Shown here: piece by piece, positions 36,634-49,141 of the stretch
Layout of the letters: each line of letters begins with the position of its first letter
Numbering within the stretch: the first letter of the stretch is position 1
NCBI GenBank assembly: GCA_034509735.1
Contig: JACGWO010000002.1
Location: 48,419,115-48,483,114, forward strand
Source: Sesamum alatum
Taxonomy: Eukaryota; Streptophyta; Magnoliopsida; Lamiales; Pedaliaceae
Length of the DNA stretch: 64,000 nucleotides
Reading direction: 5' to 3'
Made by a program: the position numbers and the translations under genes
The notes under the pieces: generated by a model
What the model saw: the letters and a program-made list of their open reading frames with translations, nothing else
Told to the model about the DNA's origin: nothing
Databases searched by the model: none

Positions 36634-37058
36634 GGGTAAATTATATCTACCTTCCCTGAGGTTTGGTATAATTACAAATATTTTTCGTTGTTTGAGAAAT
36701 TACAAATACCTCCCTAAGGTTTGTAACAATTTAACAAATAACTCATTTCCATCTATTTTTATGGGTAAACTGACCAAAATGCCCTTATGCACTAAATTAT
36801 TTTTTATTTAATTCTTAAACTTTTTTGGACTACAATGCGTAGGGAGAGATTTCTTAAGTTTTTTACACAGAGGAGGAATAATGCAATTTGCCTCGGGTGA
36901 TTTTTCTACAATTCGAATAAAAAATTTAAGGGCAAAATGATCAATTTCAGGCCTTTGGTTAAAATAACAAACTTCAGGGGGGTATTTGTAATTTTTCAAA
37001 TAATAAGAGGGTATTTGTAATTATACCAAATCTCAAAGGAGGGAGATGTAATTTACCC
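36634..37058. mobile_element. Mutator-type MITE with perfect 9-bp duplication
   Basis: Ends GGGTAAATTATATCT and AGATGTAATTTACCC. AAAACATTA is repeated at 36625-36633 and 37059-37067. The uninterrupted site is seen in PR10-7's 3' flank near 28490 (gaaaacatcatttatttg). Confidence 0.88.
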
Positions 37059-37067
37059 AAAACATTA

Positions 37068-37240
37068 TTTATTTGTGGAGAAAACATTAAAATAGTCACC
37101 GTGCATACTCTTTTTATTCAACATGGACTCACAATTGACTTAAAACACTTTCAAATTAAAAGGGATGAAACTAAGTCGGAAGCAGTAGGAGATCGATGTA
37201 TCTGCGTCAGTTGCAGGTGGTGGTGTTGTTTTTGTAGTTC
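37068..37240 (-). pseudogene. PR-10 3'-end remnant
   Basis: This aligns with the 3' UTR of PR10-2 and the last codons of PR-10 exon 2. On the minus strand from about 37240 it reads a KNYKNNTTTCN-like tail followed by a stop, ending at about 37206. Upstream coding sequence is missing: beyond 37245 the sequence is unrelated AT-rich DNA. A degraded tenth array member. Confidence 0.7.
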
Positions 37241-37245
37241 TTTTT

Positions 37246-40007
37246 ATAATTTTCATGCATATATCTTTTCACTATATTTTTAAAAAAACTTAATATTAAT
37301 TTATTATTTTATATATTTTTTATTAAATAATAAATATTTATTTTAAATAATATTGTAGAGTTTACATACATATAAAATGCGTCACAAAATAACTAGTTAA
37401 TTATTAAAATAGATAAACGTAATTTTTGCGCACATAACTCATACATAGTAGATAAAATATGAAAAATGCGCTTCATATAAGTTGGCAGCAAATAATTGGC
37501 TTGTTCTAAAGCGAAGATAACTCGTGAATCATGTTATCTTTGACTTAGTAATTGTTTCACATTTATTATGCAATTTACCCCTTTGTGATATAAAAAATGA
37601 TCAAAAAAAATTCTATGAAAAAATAATTAGCAAATTATCCCCTATGATCTTAAAATGAAGCAAATTACCCCCTGTGTTTTTTCTTGTTAGGGGGTAATTT
37701 GCTTCATTTCTCAAAACACAGGGAGATAATTTGCTAATTATTTTTTCACATGAATTTTTCACTAATTTCTTATATCACATGGGGTAGATTGCATTTATCC
37801 TTTATTATTTGCATGTAGTCTTCTGTTTCATACTGTTGTTGGATTTGTGCTTCTCTGTCTTTCTTAATAGCTCCATGTGTTGTTAAATATGTGGAGGAGT
37901 TAGATAATAATTGGGGCAAATTGCATAAAACTGTCTTGTATTTTAAAATTTCAGTTAAAAATATTTAAAAACTAGACCGAAAAAAATTCTTATATTTTCT
38001 TAACGTAGCTCATTTGTCACTCTCTGATATCTTCATCCAATGGTGTTAACTTTTTTACAAAGTCACCCGTATGCCCTTATATATTATATATTATTTTTTA
38101 TTTTAATAATCGTTGGATCTTTTTGAGTTTTTAAAAGTCGTCAAATCTAATCAATCATCTCAATCGTTAGATCTGGATAAAAATTAAAAAAAAAAAGGGG
38201 GGGGGCCTAAATTAAATAAAGTTTTAAAGTTATATTATATGAATAATTAATATTTTATAAATAATAAAGTTACTAGTGTATGTAATATAAATTTAATAAA
38301 ATTAGGCCATACCTTCCACCCAAGCCGCCGTTGCCCAGACCAGAAACAGAAAGCGACAGTGACGTCGTCGCCCTTCAATCTCACCTTCGTTGTCGCCCTC
38401 TCTAGGTGACGCTACTGCCCTCGATTTTAAAAATATGTATATATATTAATAACTTAATTAAGTTTTTAATTAATTTAGTCAAAATTAATTAAAAGAAAAT
38501 TATAAAAATTATAAAAACTTAAGAAAATTGATTTATGTCTTTTTTTCCCTAAATTTATAAAAAAAAAATTAAAAGGAAGCATTAAATTTTTATTTTCAAT
38601 TAATATAATGGTAATTTGGTAAATTTAAATTAAAATATTAATTTTAGTAAATAATATTATTTAATTAAAATATACTCAACTTAAATAATTATTTAAATTA
38701 TTTAACAAGATATAACTTTTTATTTGAATAACATTTATATTCATATAGAATTTATATGTAGAAATGAACTTTGGTATTGATATGGGCTCGGAATGCTTTA
38801 AACCATTTGGGCCCTAGTAGAGTGGCCCAAGATCTAGGCTCGTGAACTATTTAGAGTAGGCCCAACCCACGAGAACAGAAAGGGACGGAAAAAGCTGGAG
38901 GCCTATTTATATTTTAATTATATAAAAAAATTGTAAGTGTACCTCTAATAGCGACCCTTGGTCGCAGATTGCTGTCGCGACCGGAGATAAAAAAAAAATT
39001 TAAAAATTGTTAATTTGCATTTAATTGTAAATTCATTAAATATTTTTTATTAATTTACTAATTATAATTAAATTAATTAATATTTTTAAAATTTTAGTGG
39101 AATTTCAATATAAAACAAAATATTTTACTTTACGATAATTTAAAAACTTTATAATTAGAATTAAAAAATTAAAAAATTACATAAAAATGTATATATTCAA
39201 ATATTATTTACATTTTGTTATCTACAATCCCACCTTTTGATATTACTTTAACTCGAAGGAGAAGGATTAGGATTTGTTGTGATTGATTACGAATTTGTTG
39301 TCTTACACGAGCTTAGGTCAATCCATTTTATTAGAAATGCGCGTACTTTGGCGTCGACTTGAAAAAGTTTGACTGGATCAATATGGACATTTTTTGGATT
39401 ATAAACGCTCTCAGGGTGGCTTCTGTAATAAAAAAGTATGAGTGGTGTATAAAAGGTCAATAGACGAGGGAATGTAAATGTAATTTTTTTTTATCATATT
39501 TTTTAATTAAATAAAAAAGAAAAAAAGATGAAAATGAATAGTTGAATATTCAAAAACATATATATATATATATGTATATATATATATTTGTTTTTTGAGG
39601 AGATAATAAAACAAATATTTGGGAACCCCATCCATGGCTTCCATGATATTGAAGTCTGATAATACTTTTCAGGAAAAATGTAAGCAAAATCTTCACGTAA
39701 TATTGTAGATGAACAAATTACCTCTTTAAAAAAACTAAAATAGTAATTTAATTATTTTTCTATATTTTTTAGATTGAATCAATTTAACTCCTCATATTTT
39801 TTTAAAATAGAGCAATCTACCTTCCTGTCTATAGAGATAAATTGCTAATTTTATTTTTATAGGAAAATAATTTACTTATTCGTAATATCACGCGAACGTA
39901 AATTGCATTAAATTCAATACTTTTATGATCAAATTCAAATACATGACATAGGACTTCCCAATAACTTAACTCATCCCAAAAATTGACTAGGCGATGGATC
40001 TGCAGCT
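37246..40007. other. Spacer left of PR10-9
   Basis: No gene is seen. About 37565-37800 and 39669-39915 are palindromic MITEs ('ttaccccc' arms). About 38300-38420 is an isolated GC-rich stretch of unknown origin. About 38770-38930 resembles LTR-type sequence ('ctatttatatttt'). About 39601-39655 matches the PR10-4 3' flank. Confidence 0.4.
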
Positions 40008-40608
40008 TCAGCTAGTAGTGGTGGTGGTGGTGGTGGTGGTGGTGGTGGTGGTGGTGGTCTCGTAGTTTTTAGTCAAGTAATCTGCGGCAACCTGCAAGAT
40101 AGCGAGCAGTGGCTCAGCGGAAACCAAAGCAGCATTGGCCGCAGCTTCCTCTTTCAACTCGTACTCGATGCTGCCTCTCACGATGCATTCCTCCTTCTTT
40201 CCCTCCTTCTCTATCACCTCGAACAGATACCTGTAAAGCTTAAACCCCACATCCAAAAACCCGCCCTCCACCAACTCCACCTCCTTCACTCGTCTCTCGT
40301 CGTCCACCACCGTGTACTTCTCCTTGTACGATGTCAGCCCCGCCGTCCCTGTCTTTTCCGCCGTTAATCATCAATCACCACATTCAAAATCATGTCTGAT
40401 TATCATTATTATTAATGTACGTACCTGGAGGGAGAAAGACATGGAGGATGGTGCCGACGGAGCCATCGCCTTCTACGACCTCGGCTTTGCTGAAGAGATT
40501 GGGAACCCTTTCGCACACGATCTTGGCCAGTAGCAGGCTGCCGTAGACCTTCCACGCTTCGCTTGCTGGTACCTTAATTTCTATCTCCTCTGAAACTCTT
40601 CCCTCCAT
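40008..40608 (-). CDS. PR10-9: PR-10/Bet v 1 protein with poly-Thr tail
   Basis: Exons 40425-40608 and 40008-40348 with a 76-nt intron, encoding 174 aa. The ATG at 40608 aligns with the paralogs. The body resembles PR10-4: IKVPASEAWKVYGSLLLAK, loop GDGSVGT, VFLPPG. After the splice the conserved G-x-P-W-Y is replaced by GLTSYKEKY, losing the Trp at residue 68. The helix ends YLTKNYE and runs into 15 consecutive Thr and one Ser, encoded by a GGT microsatellite (read as ACC on the minus strand). The Lys-equivalent is Arg (CIVRGS). A 501-bp MITE separates its core promoter from upstream sequence. The frame is intact, but the Trp loss and tail make function less certain. Confidence 0.88.
40015..40059. 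repeat. GGT microsatellite coding poly-Thr in PR10-9
   Basis: About 15 trinucleotide units on the plus strand within the last exon. PR10-4 carries only four at the same place. Confidence 0.9.
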
Positions 40609-40666
40609 TTCTCCTCCTTTTTTTTTCTCTTTTTCAACTTTGTGAAAGAGACTATGGGCGCTTCAT

Positions 40667-40673
40667 ATTTATA
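40667..40673 (-). promoter_or_regulatory. TATA box of PR10-9
   Basis: TATAAAT on the minus strand, 59 nt upstream of the ATG. The MITE at 40705-41205 begins 32 nt further upstream. Confidence 0.6.
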
Positions 40674-40704
40674 GACAGATGGGATCACGGGAGCAATATT
40701 TATA

Positions 40705-41205
40705 GGGATAATTACATCTTATGATTTGAAAATTATATTTAGTATCCCTAATGTTTGTTTTTTCTTACAAATAGGTTACTCTGTTAGTAAAAATTCACCA
40801 AATTTGTTGATATTAGTAAAAAAAAAAAATGAATTTAAGGTGATATTTGTTATCAATTGACTTATTACTGACTTATTGTAGGTCAAACGAATTTTTTTAT
40901 AACCAAATCACCCTATACATTGTTACATGTTAATGCATAAGAGGGGGTACATCTTTACCGGTATAAGGATAATTTAGTCATAAAAAACTTGTTTGGCCTG
41001 CATTAAGTCATTAATAAGTCAGTTGATGGTAAATATTGATTTTCATTCAGTTTTTTTGTTAATATCAACAAATTCGGTGAATATTAACTATTGGAGGGAT
41101 CTATTTGAGAAGGAAACCTCAAGGGTATTTGATGCAATTTTTCAAACTATAGGGGGTCTATGTGTAATTACATCAAACCTCTGAAAACTGGAGTGTAATT
41201 ATCCC
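40705..41205. mobile_element. Mutator-type MITE in the PR10-9 promoter
   Basis: Ends GGGATAATTACA and TGTAATTATCCC. The 9-mers ATATTTATA (40696-40704) and ATATTTAAA (41206-41214) match at 8 of 9. The uninterrupted site is the 'gcaatatttaaatg' in the PR10-4 and PR10-5 promoters. Confidence 0.85.
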
Positions 41206-41214
41206 ATATTTAAA

Positions 41215-41604
41215 TAAAAAGTTTTAGTCCAGATTGAATTTGAGCATATTTGAACCAATTAGACAATAAATGTGTCATGTGATTAATGTCAGAATTCTTT
41301 TAATTAAATATCCCGATTTATGAATGACAAAATAGATTAATTGAATTTTCTACTTCAAATTCTATTGTATCTTTTGTTTTACATAATATATACACGTTAT
41401 GTTTAGAAAATATTTATTTCTTAAAATAGATAATTTAATTTTTGTACATATAACTTGTATGTATTAAATAAATTATAAATTAATTTGAAATAAAAAAATT
41501 CAATTTGCAAAGTAGGTTGGCAGCAAATACATTGGCCTACTCCAAAGCCAGAAGATACCCTCTCCCCAGTTCATCAAGTTTGCATAAACAAACAACGAGT
41601 TTCA
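41215..41604. other. Displaced PR10-9 upstream region
   Basis: This continues the conserved PR-10 promoter sequence interrupted by the MITE ('aaaaagttttagtccagatt', compare 18790 and 7290). Confidence 0.5.
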
Positions 41605-41620
41605 ACAACTACATGTGATC

Positions 41621-41860
41621 TAGCCAATAATGTCTAACTCATTTGGTGAAGTTGAGGTCCCATGATCCTAAAGGTCATGGGTTCGAATCCCCTGTGTGGG
41701 ATGATTTATTTCTACTGCATAGTAGGTTTATTTATTGTTGCAATAGCAAGATATTAGTTTGTGATATTGTCGATATGATTGTTGTATTTGCCTCTGATTG
41801 TAATCGTTTTATTTCAAATAATAAAATTCATCGCTTCCAATTCAAAAAAAAAAAAAAAAA
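41621..41860 (+). mobile_element. tRNA-derived SINE
   Basis: Flanked by ACAACTACATGTGATC (41605-41620) and ACAACTACCTGTGATT (41861-41876). A B box (GGGTTCGAATCCC) lies near 41681-41693 and a run of A forms the 3' tail. Same family as 15633-15905. Confidence 0.88.
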
Positions 41861-41929
41861 ACAACTACCTGTGATTCTACTGAATCATGTCTTCTTCGAT
41901 TGTAATAATTATAACATTTATTATTGGGA

Positions 41930-44900
41930 TAATTATATCGTCCCCCATGAGGTTTTGTGCAATTACCCGTAAATTTTTAATAGTTTGAGAAATTACATTT
42001 AGTATTTCGAACGTTTGTTTCCAATCGATAAATATTCATCCATTAGTCAAAATTTAAGAATTTATTGATATTAAGAAAAAAAATTGAATGAAAACTTATA
42101 TTTATCCCGATTGACTTACTATTGACTTATAAGTTCAAACAAATCGTTTGAAAGCAAACTACGCATGCATTAACGTATGCAAAAATGCATAAGGGTAGTT
42201 TGATTATAAAAGATTTATTTGACCTATAATAAGTTTGTAATAAGTCAATTAGAATTAATATAATTTTTTATTCAATTTTTTTTCTAATATCAGTAAATTC
42301 AGTAAATCTTGATTGTCGGATAGATTTATTTGTTAGACGAAATAAACGTCAATAATACTAAATATAATTTTTTAAATCACAGAAAATTTACGTGTGATTA
42401 CATCAAATATGACGGGCACGATGTAATTATCCTTTTATTATTTGATGGGAATCCTTTATTTCAAACTTTTGTCGGATTTACGGTTCTCTGGCTTTCTTGG
42501 ATGCTCCATGTGATGTTAAATATATGGAGTAGTTAGATCATAATTATGTAATCTACCTTTTAATTAAGAATTATGGGTATATTATAATCATTCATATATT
42601 TATTATGTGCATGAAACGCGCGTGGGACTTGAATATAGATTTTTTAATCATCATCATTCTTCCACAAACGACCATTATTTTAACTAATTGGTTAATTTTA
42701 TCAATAATTTTTTTGTTTATATGCATTTAGAGTTAATTCATTTATTGGTTTTTATCTAATTAATTATTTTATTTCCTTCTCTTTTATCCAATTGAATAAA
42801 TATACAAAAGTTAAATTTTTTTTATACATGTTTCGATCGCTAATTGTAAGAATTTTAAAAAGACCGTATTATAGATCAATTAACATTGACTTAATTAGCT
42901 CTCTTAAGCCGCAAATAAAAAATTTGGATTAAATGCATTTTTGGTCCTATAAATTAGGTTATTTGGTATTTTTGTCATTTAACTTTTCAGGGTAACATTA
43001 ATTTTAGTCGTGTATCTTTTTATTTTTTTGCAATTTCAGTCCTTTTGTTCACCAGATCACTTCAACAGGCAAGAAGGGTAAACTCCGGCAAAAAAAAGAA
43101 CTGCAATTGCGAAAATTAAAAAGATGCAGGACCAAAATGCTACTTTAGAAAGTTAAAGGACAAAATTGCTGAAAGAAATGGACTAATAGGAACAAAAGCC
43201 CCAATTTTAGAATGTCACGTGAGAGGCACATGCATTTTTCCGGCGACAATGGTGAACTCTGACGAAAAAAGGATAAAACTCACAAAAATTGAAAAGATAC
43301 AGGACCAAAATGCTACACTAAAAAATTAAAGGACGAAAACACTAAATAACCTAAGTTGCGGGACCAAAACTACGTTTAAGCCTAAATTTTTTGTTAGAAA
43401 TAAGCTTTAAAACTTTTAAATTGTCAAATTATTTCTAACACCTTTTTTAAAATTAATGTGCTAGTTTAATTTGATGTTTATTTGAAATTTATAGGCTTAT
43501 TTGATTGTGATGTATGTAAATATTTAGACCGTTATAAGAAAATTAGGTAATTTATTAAACTCTCATAATCATCATAATAAAATTATCAAATTATTTGCAA
43601 CACTTTATTTGAACTTATTGTGCCAATTTACTTTGATATTTATTTAAGGTATACGGCCTCATTATTATGATGATCCAATTGTGACCTTATATGTTAGTAA
43701 TCATTCGACATTATGTATTTATAATTGATTTTATTATGATGATTATGAGTTTTTAATAGGCCAATTAATTCTATTATAACGGTCAAATTATTTACAACTA
43801 TTTAACGGGCCATTAACTTTCTTCATTTGGCACATTGAGATATTGGCTTTTGTCTAGCTTATGAGTTTGACAAAACATTTTAGACTCCCACAAGTTTTGA
43901 GATTTTGGCACCGTGATTGTGGGATCATATCCGTGCACATGTGATGAGACACTACTCGAAATTAATAGAGTTTTATCCTGAAGTCATGATCAGGCATTTA
44001 AACCTACACATAAAGAGGCAATCATAATTTTATGACAGTGATAAGTGTCGTGACTCTCTATCAGTGCAGCTTTTCTAATTTCTTGAGTTTAATTTTATTT
44101 ATTTCAGTAATATACGTAATTATGATAAATTATCATATTGATATTTTATATGAGAAATTATTTTTAAAATATAATTATAAATACAAATCACATAATATCC
44201 ACGCGAGTTTGAGTAAAGAATGGAGTGGTTTAGGGAGATGGGTTACAGAGAGTAATTGCTACATAACTCTCATTTTTTAAGATGTCTAATCTCTTTATTC
44301 TCTACTCTTTTGTCTGATTTGAGTCTCTGTCTTTCAAATGCATTGTTATAATTTCGTATCTTTTAAACAGATCTCACTATAATTTCTAACTACTAAAATT
44401 TGAATGGAGTTTAAGTAAAATAAATAAAATATTCCACTGATAATGATAAAATTGAAAAAAAATATGCACTTTAATAATATGCCAATAATTGAAAAGTTAT
44501 ATACTTCAACAATGTACTCTATTATAGCTCAATAAAAGTAGAAGTATAATTATTATCGATCATTTAGAAGGAAAACAATAATTAAATATAATAAATTTAT
44601 TTACCAATAGGTACTTAAAAGGAAAAACATTAAGAATACTAAAGAGAAATTTGATGGGTTTAAAATAAAAATATTTTGTTTTTAGTTCAGCCAGTGGAGT
44701 TTTATTTTATCATAGTTGATTATCAAACTTGATTATGATTGATGTGTACGAGACCCCAACAACATTATACGAAAAAGAAGGATTTTCGTATATTCTAAAA
44801 TTATCGAATGACTAACCTGTAAAAATTAGGGTAAAACTCAAATGCTTAACTTAATAAGGCGTTTTCGAAATAAATGAGATAGGAATACTAAGGTTGCATG

Positions 44901-46960
44901 TGGATTGAAGGATTTTCCTTAATAACAAATCCTTTGAATTTGTTTGGATAATTTCAAATTCAAAGGATTTCAAATCATTTCATTTTAATTTTGAACTATG
45001 TTTTAATAAACATGGATGGATTTTAAGTTCTTTTCAAATATTGTCATTTGAAATCTTTTCTTCGAATTCTTTCTTCAAATTCAAATCCATCAATCCAAAT
45101 ATACTTTAAGAAAATATAAGATCTAACATGCTTGATCGTAAAATGTGTAGAAATCATGAAAAGATGGCAAAAGTTATGCTTAAGAATGCTGAAAATCATG
45201 TATGAGAGTGAGAGCAAGTGAAAATTGAGTAGAAATTAGTCGAAGAACTGTTGAAAACATATGACCTCATTTGACCTATCTGAACCCCTATTTATAGGAG
45301 TGGGATGAGAAAAACGTAAAGACGGTTGAGGGTGGTTGAGTTATCCCTTGATTCCTTGGAGGGTTTATTTCATTAGAATAGGTTTTATCCAGTTGTTTGT
45401 CACATCAGGCCCATGCCAACAGGAATGAGATCTGCCATATCAACAAGGAAATTGTTACATGTCACCTTTGTCCAATCGGCTACAGTTGGCACGTTCATCC
45501 TTGCCGGTGTGCTTCGGTGGTGATGTGTCATCCCTATATAGAATATTGCTGATGTGTCCAATGAGCTAGTTGGGCCCTCAACTGGTTCTAATTGGCCTAG
45601 ATCAAATGTTGTCTCACCAGAAAGTCAACAATAATTGGTTTGATTGGGTTGGTGACATTTTAACTTTTTAGTGCTGGATAGATTGGGCCCGACACCTTAG
45701 CATAACTTGGGTTAGACGTTTGCCATTGGGTTTTGAGAAAAAGGAATACCCTAGGTATCGGCAATATTACCACATTTAGTCATATTCATATGCTCTACAT
45801 GATTTATGGGACTAAATATGTCGAATTTTTTCAATTTTGGGAGCATTTTGAAAATACCATAAAACATGACTAAAAGTGTCGAGTTTTTTCAATTTCGATA
45901 TTATTTTTAAAATTTCATAAAATAGAGAACTAAATATAATGAACCTCCTATTTTATGGGATTAAAAGTATAATTTTGCCACTAGATATCAATGATGTTTA
46001 TTATTTTGTTATTTTCTACCATCTTTGTTTCTCAACATTTATGAGAAAACTCACTATTAACTTATATCAAAAATGGAAATTCATTGCATACTTAAAAAAT
46101 ACATTCGCTTGGCATTTTAACAAAAAAAAATATATAATTTTAATATCTTGATTAAATGCAACCAATGCCTCGGATGACATGTATATATTTATATGCCTTA
46201 TATATTTAATATATTATAAAAAATTTACAGCTCTGATCTATTTTGTTTAGTGGATTTGTCTATTAATACAAGTTATTATATCATGAGTTTTCTAATAAAT
46301 AATGGAATGCAAAAATAGCAGAAACTAATGAAATAATAAGACATCAAAACGTATTTTAATACCTAGATATGAAAAAATAGAGACAATATGTCTTGACCGA
46401 AATTCATTTAAATTTTGATGGTATATTAATGAGTACCTTTTGTTTTAGTATATTTAATTTCTTACTTATGAATGATTAATAATTGTGTTTCTATTATTTT
46501 TTCATGAAAATAAATGTTCCGATATTGTTCTCACTTAGTTTAGCTATAAAAATTATACCAAATTATTGATATACATGAACTTTTTTGCATTTATTGATAG
46601 ATTATTGGAGTACATGAGCTTATACAATTTTATCTCTTATTAGTGCAATATTCGACCACTCTATTAGATTTCATTAGAATTTAATGGTCAAAGACTTTGG
46701 TGAAAATTTATTTAAAAGATAAGGAGTGTGGCATTTACAGTGAGTATCTCATCCAATAATACTCAAATAAATATATTATTTTTAATAGGGTTAAACAAAA
46801 TTTTGGACCCCCATTGACAATCAAAACCTTCAATAAGGCGAAGCCAAAAATTTGGCTTAATCTTATCAAAATTTAATAATTATTGTAAATTCATAAAAAA
46901 AATACTATAATTTATTATTGCAAGTTAATACACAATGACATAAATATAACTAATTTTTAT
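41930..46960. other. Gene-free repeat region
   Basis: No gene is recognised. About 41930-42440 is a TIR element (gggataattatatcg / gtaattatcc). About 42930-43385 is a dispersed 'ggtcctataaatta' repeat. About 44890-45112 is a MITE-like palindrome with 'ggattt' arms. About 45115-45775 is LTR-like on the minus strand (TATA box CTCCTATAAATAGG near 45290). The remainder is AT-rich with no recognisable content. Confidence 0.45.
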
Positions 46961-46976
46961 AATTATTACTCCGACA

Positions 46977-47715
46977 ATGAGAGGCGAGTTGCATTCTACG
47001 AGTTTGTATTTTCTGAAAATGGGCAAAATAACTTCATTATTGAATATCAGCAAATATTTCCTACTTAATATAACAAGTCATCAAGTCATTCAGGCACTCA
47101 TAAAGTCCTCTATTCTTCGCCTAGCTTATGAGCACTACCAACCTCACCTACATGTTCTTTAAAGACATTGGTTGTCCTCTTCCAATGGCTAAACCCAACT
47201 TTTGAAAAGACATCTCCCCATGTTCTGCACATTTTCTTGGTTGTTTATAAAGATAGAGATACAAACAAAGTGTTGCATCTTTTGCTATATTATATTCCAA
47301 CCAATCATTTTTGTTGAAGCACGCAGCTCTAAAGCCCCTCCATCCATTTTGATATTGTTTTTAAGGACAAATTTGACCTGTTGGTTGACACGCTCCTTTT
47401 ATCAAATACTCTCTCCTTACCTATCTCTAATTTCAATAGCAATCTTATTAATTGGTTTCTGGGGACCAATATCAACAACAATATCATTTGAATTAAACTC
47501 CAAACACGAATTCTTTTTTAGGTAATAATACTTTTAGAAGAACTAGAATTATGTGTCCTTGTTTCCACATCTGATCTTGTTTCTTCCACATCCAATCTTA
47601 CTTCTTTCACATTCGGCTTTGTTTGTGCACTCAATGTAGCAAAAGATCTCGCCGAATTTTGCGGTCTTTTAATAATAAATTTATACATTCCTTGAAAATT
47701 AAAACCTATATTCAT
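46977..47715 (-). pseudogene. hAT-type (TTF zinc-finger) transposase relic
   Basis: On the minus strand near 47300-47230, DWLEYNIAKDATLCLYLY matches the WLEYS-KDAAFC region of TTF-domain hAT transposases. A frame change then gives VGFSHWKRTTNVFKEHVG and SAHKLGEE, the next conserved block. Stops and the frameshift show it is dead. The segment 47715-47518 may be its N-terminus. Assignment is from memory of the family. Confidence 0.6.
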
Positions 47716-47719
47716 ATAA

Positions 47720-49138
47720 TCATAAATTTCATAATTATTTTTATACCTAAGCTCGTTTATTTATCCTGAGAAACTTGAATAAAATAATATGAAGAAATTA
47801 AAAAAATCTAGTAAATAAAAAGAATTACAAAACTAACAAAAGAGCAAATTGGTCAAAAATCGAAATACATAAAGTAAAAATCAATAACAAAAAGTATAAA
47901 GATAAAAACAATAGAAATTTTGGAAAAAGTTATAATTTAATGTGAGAAAATCACAAGAAGGAGTAAACTTTTTTTCTTGGCTCAAAAAAGTGGAACGATT
48001 GTATATGGTTCTAACTAGTGAAAAGTGAGTATCTAAAAGTGCTGAGATAGAAGAAATTATTGTTTACACAAGTTAAGGGAAGTTGTGATTTTTTTCTTCT
48101 TTGAAAGCAATTGCATTCGACATTTTTTAGAAGCTTCAAGTTGTTGTCGTTTTTTAATGCAATCATGAAGCACCCACCATTTTGTCACTTTCTTTAACCT
48201 TTGCCATAGGCCATAGTTAGTTAATGGGCTACAATTAAAAAAAAAAAAAGTTGGTAGGCTTAGTCGAAGTCAAGCCCTATCAATTGATGGACTACTAACT
48301 GTACTAATAGCCCAAGGGCCGAAGCCAAACCCAGTCTTCTAGCATGGACCTCAGAGGTCCTACGTGAATGTTACCTACGTCACCTGTAGCCTCGACATAA
48401 TAGAGGCATTTTACTTTGGTCGGGGGATTCTAAACCTGCAAGCTTTTTTGTGGGCCTAAGAGGTCTTTTTGAATTTGAGCCGTTTGGTCCTCCTTGAACT
48501 AATTTACTTCCTATGGGCACCACGAACCCTTAATCAGATTGGGTTTTCTTGGGGCACGTTAAGTCCTTATTAAGATTTCTTTGGCCTTTGCATTCCTTTG
48601 ATTCTTTTTAATATTTTTTTCTTTTTGGACTGGTTGAACTTCTTCGGACCAGTCCATTTTTATAGGTATTAATAATACTAAAATAAAATATGAAATGTCA
48701 ATTTTTAGGGCTTAATTTATGGTTTACTAAAAACATCTAGGGAGAGGCATAAATGATTAAGCGGGTGATCAATAAAATTGTCAAAACTTCAAGGGTGTAA
48801 ATGACATATTGAGTTAAGGGCATTTCTATCTAACAAAATATGATTGCTAAATGTCATAGGGGTGTAATTGAAGATTTTCAATATTTTTAGGGGGGTGTTT
48901 GATATAGGAACTATATTTTAAGGGTGCAAATTGTATTTAATCCATTTTAATAATTGAGGGGATAAATGATAATGGATAGAAGTGAAATAGGGAAGGGAGG
49001 TCCCACATCCCATCCCTTCTCTTCAATCAATCCCAATGCTTTGAAATTCAATGACGAAAACATCCTTCGTTTCTTTTCCTATTTCTGCTTCTCTTTGCCC
49101 TACGCATTACAGCGGCGTTTCCCCTTTCTCCCCAATCC

Positions 49139-49141
<3 letters not shown>
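47720..49141. other. Spacer before the heat stress factor
   Basis: About 48230-48700 is a retroelement-like fragment after an A-rich run (48236-48250). About 48700-48960 is a dispersed 'aaatgtaattatc'-type repeat. About 48960-49141 is the proximal promoter and 5' UTR of the next gene. No gene is seen. Confidence 0.4.

Noticed and set aside
38300..38420. GC-rich island as a gene exon
   Set aside because: No open frame with recognisable motifs and no splice context; more likely a transposon fragment.
1950..40608. A biosynthetic gene cluster built around the PR-10 genes
   Set aside because: No P450, methyltransferase, decarboxylase or other pathway enzyme is interspersed; it is a single-family tandem array.
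41621..41700. Possible tRNA gene (B box GGGTTCGAATCCC)
   Set aside because: No cloverleaf closes. The target duplications and A tail identify it as the tRNA-like head of a SINE.
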